Origin: Myroides odoratimimus
GTDB taxonomy: Bacteria > Bacteroidota > Bacteroidia > Flavobacteriales > Flavobacteriaceae
Assembly: GCF_001485415.1 (NCBI RefSeq)
Contig: NZ_BCMQ01000001.1
Coordinates: 414,861-478,860, forward strand
Direction of reading: 5' to 3'
Length of the DNA: 64,000 nt
Shown: positions 63,924 to 64,000 of the stretch, in pieces
Layout: each line of letters starts with the position of its first letter
How positions within the stretch are numbered: position 1 is the first letter of the stretch
Notes under the pieces: model-generated
Told to the model about the DNA's origin: nothing
The model's database searches: none
What the model saw: only the letters and a program-made list of their open reading frames with translations
Position numbers and translations under genes: made by a program

Positions 63924-64000
63924 TATGGCACTATTTTTAAAATTAGAAATAACACCTAAAGTTAAACACTAGAAATAAAAAAGAATAATACTAATCAAAG

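Overview
The window is a 64 kb piece of an AT-rich bacterial chromosome of the phylum Bacteroidota, most likely family Flavobacteriaceae and possibly close to Myroides. The genus is a guess from gene content. Support comes from a short NuoG and separate nuoC and nuoD, promoters with a TAnnTTTG -7 box instead of TATAAT, many Cys-anchored lipoproteins, a SusC/CarboxypepD_reg-type TonB receptor, and starts preceded by A-rich sequence rather than strong Shine-Dalgarno sites. No rRNA, tRNA, prophage, integron or CRISPR array was seen.

Layout. 1-11559: the 3' part of the complex I operon, nuoC (partial) to nuoN. 12053-14238: a frameshifted lipopolysaccharide-kinase-like gene, an intergenic repeat copy and a PfkB sugar kinase. 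14318-20817: a complete tryptophan operon trpEGDCFBA behind a leader peptide with three Trp codons and a terminator/antiterminator. 20928-24363 (minus): ferrous iron uptake (feoA, feoB, Cys-rich peptide) and a SCO-family protein. 24525-32543: M13 and S41 peptidases, dCMP deaminase, TerB-like protein, fructose-1,6-bisphosphatase, GNAT and aspartate kinase. 32624-45043: an accessory stretch of small membrane proteins, four tandem paralogous membrane proteins of DUF3592 type (one lacking the soluble loop), a 2H phosphoesterase, CsaA, a protein with a bactofilin-like repeat section, a DUF2891 protein and several lipoproteins. 45234-51192: metG, an aldo/keto reductase and a TonB-dependent receptor. 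51297-58555 (minus): pgi, M23 peptidase, tryptophan 2,3-dioxygenase, DUF3108 protein, then HPPD and homogentisate dioxygenase. 59069-63923 (minus): patatin-like outer-membrane phospholipase, uvrC and a REP-associated tyrosine transposase beside its own palindromes.

The genes are mostly core metabolism: respiration, tryptophan synthesis and breakdown, tyrosine breakdown, sugar-phosphate interconversion, iron uptake and envelope proteolysis. The most interesting items are (1) the trp leader, where a candidate antiterminator strand lies just after the Trp codons; (2) a pair of inverted, diverged intergenic elements of about 210 bp with exactly conserved internal spacing (12896-13105 and 37666-37875); (3) the RAYT gene with three palindromes next to it; and (4) the tandem DUF3592 family cluster. 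I did not find a clearly new multi-gene system. All family calls come from reading the sequence by eye, not from database searches.
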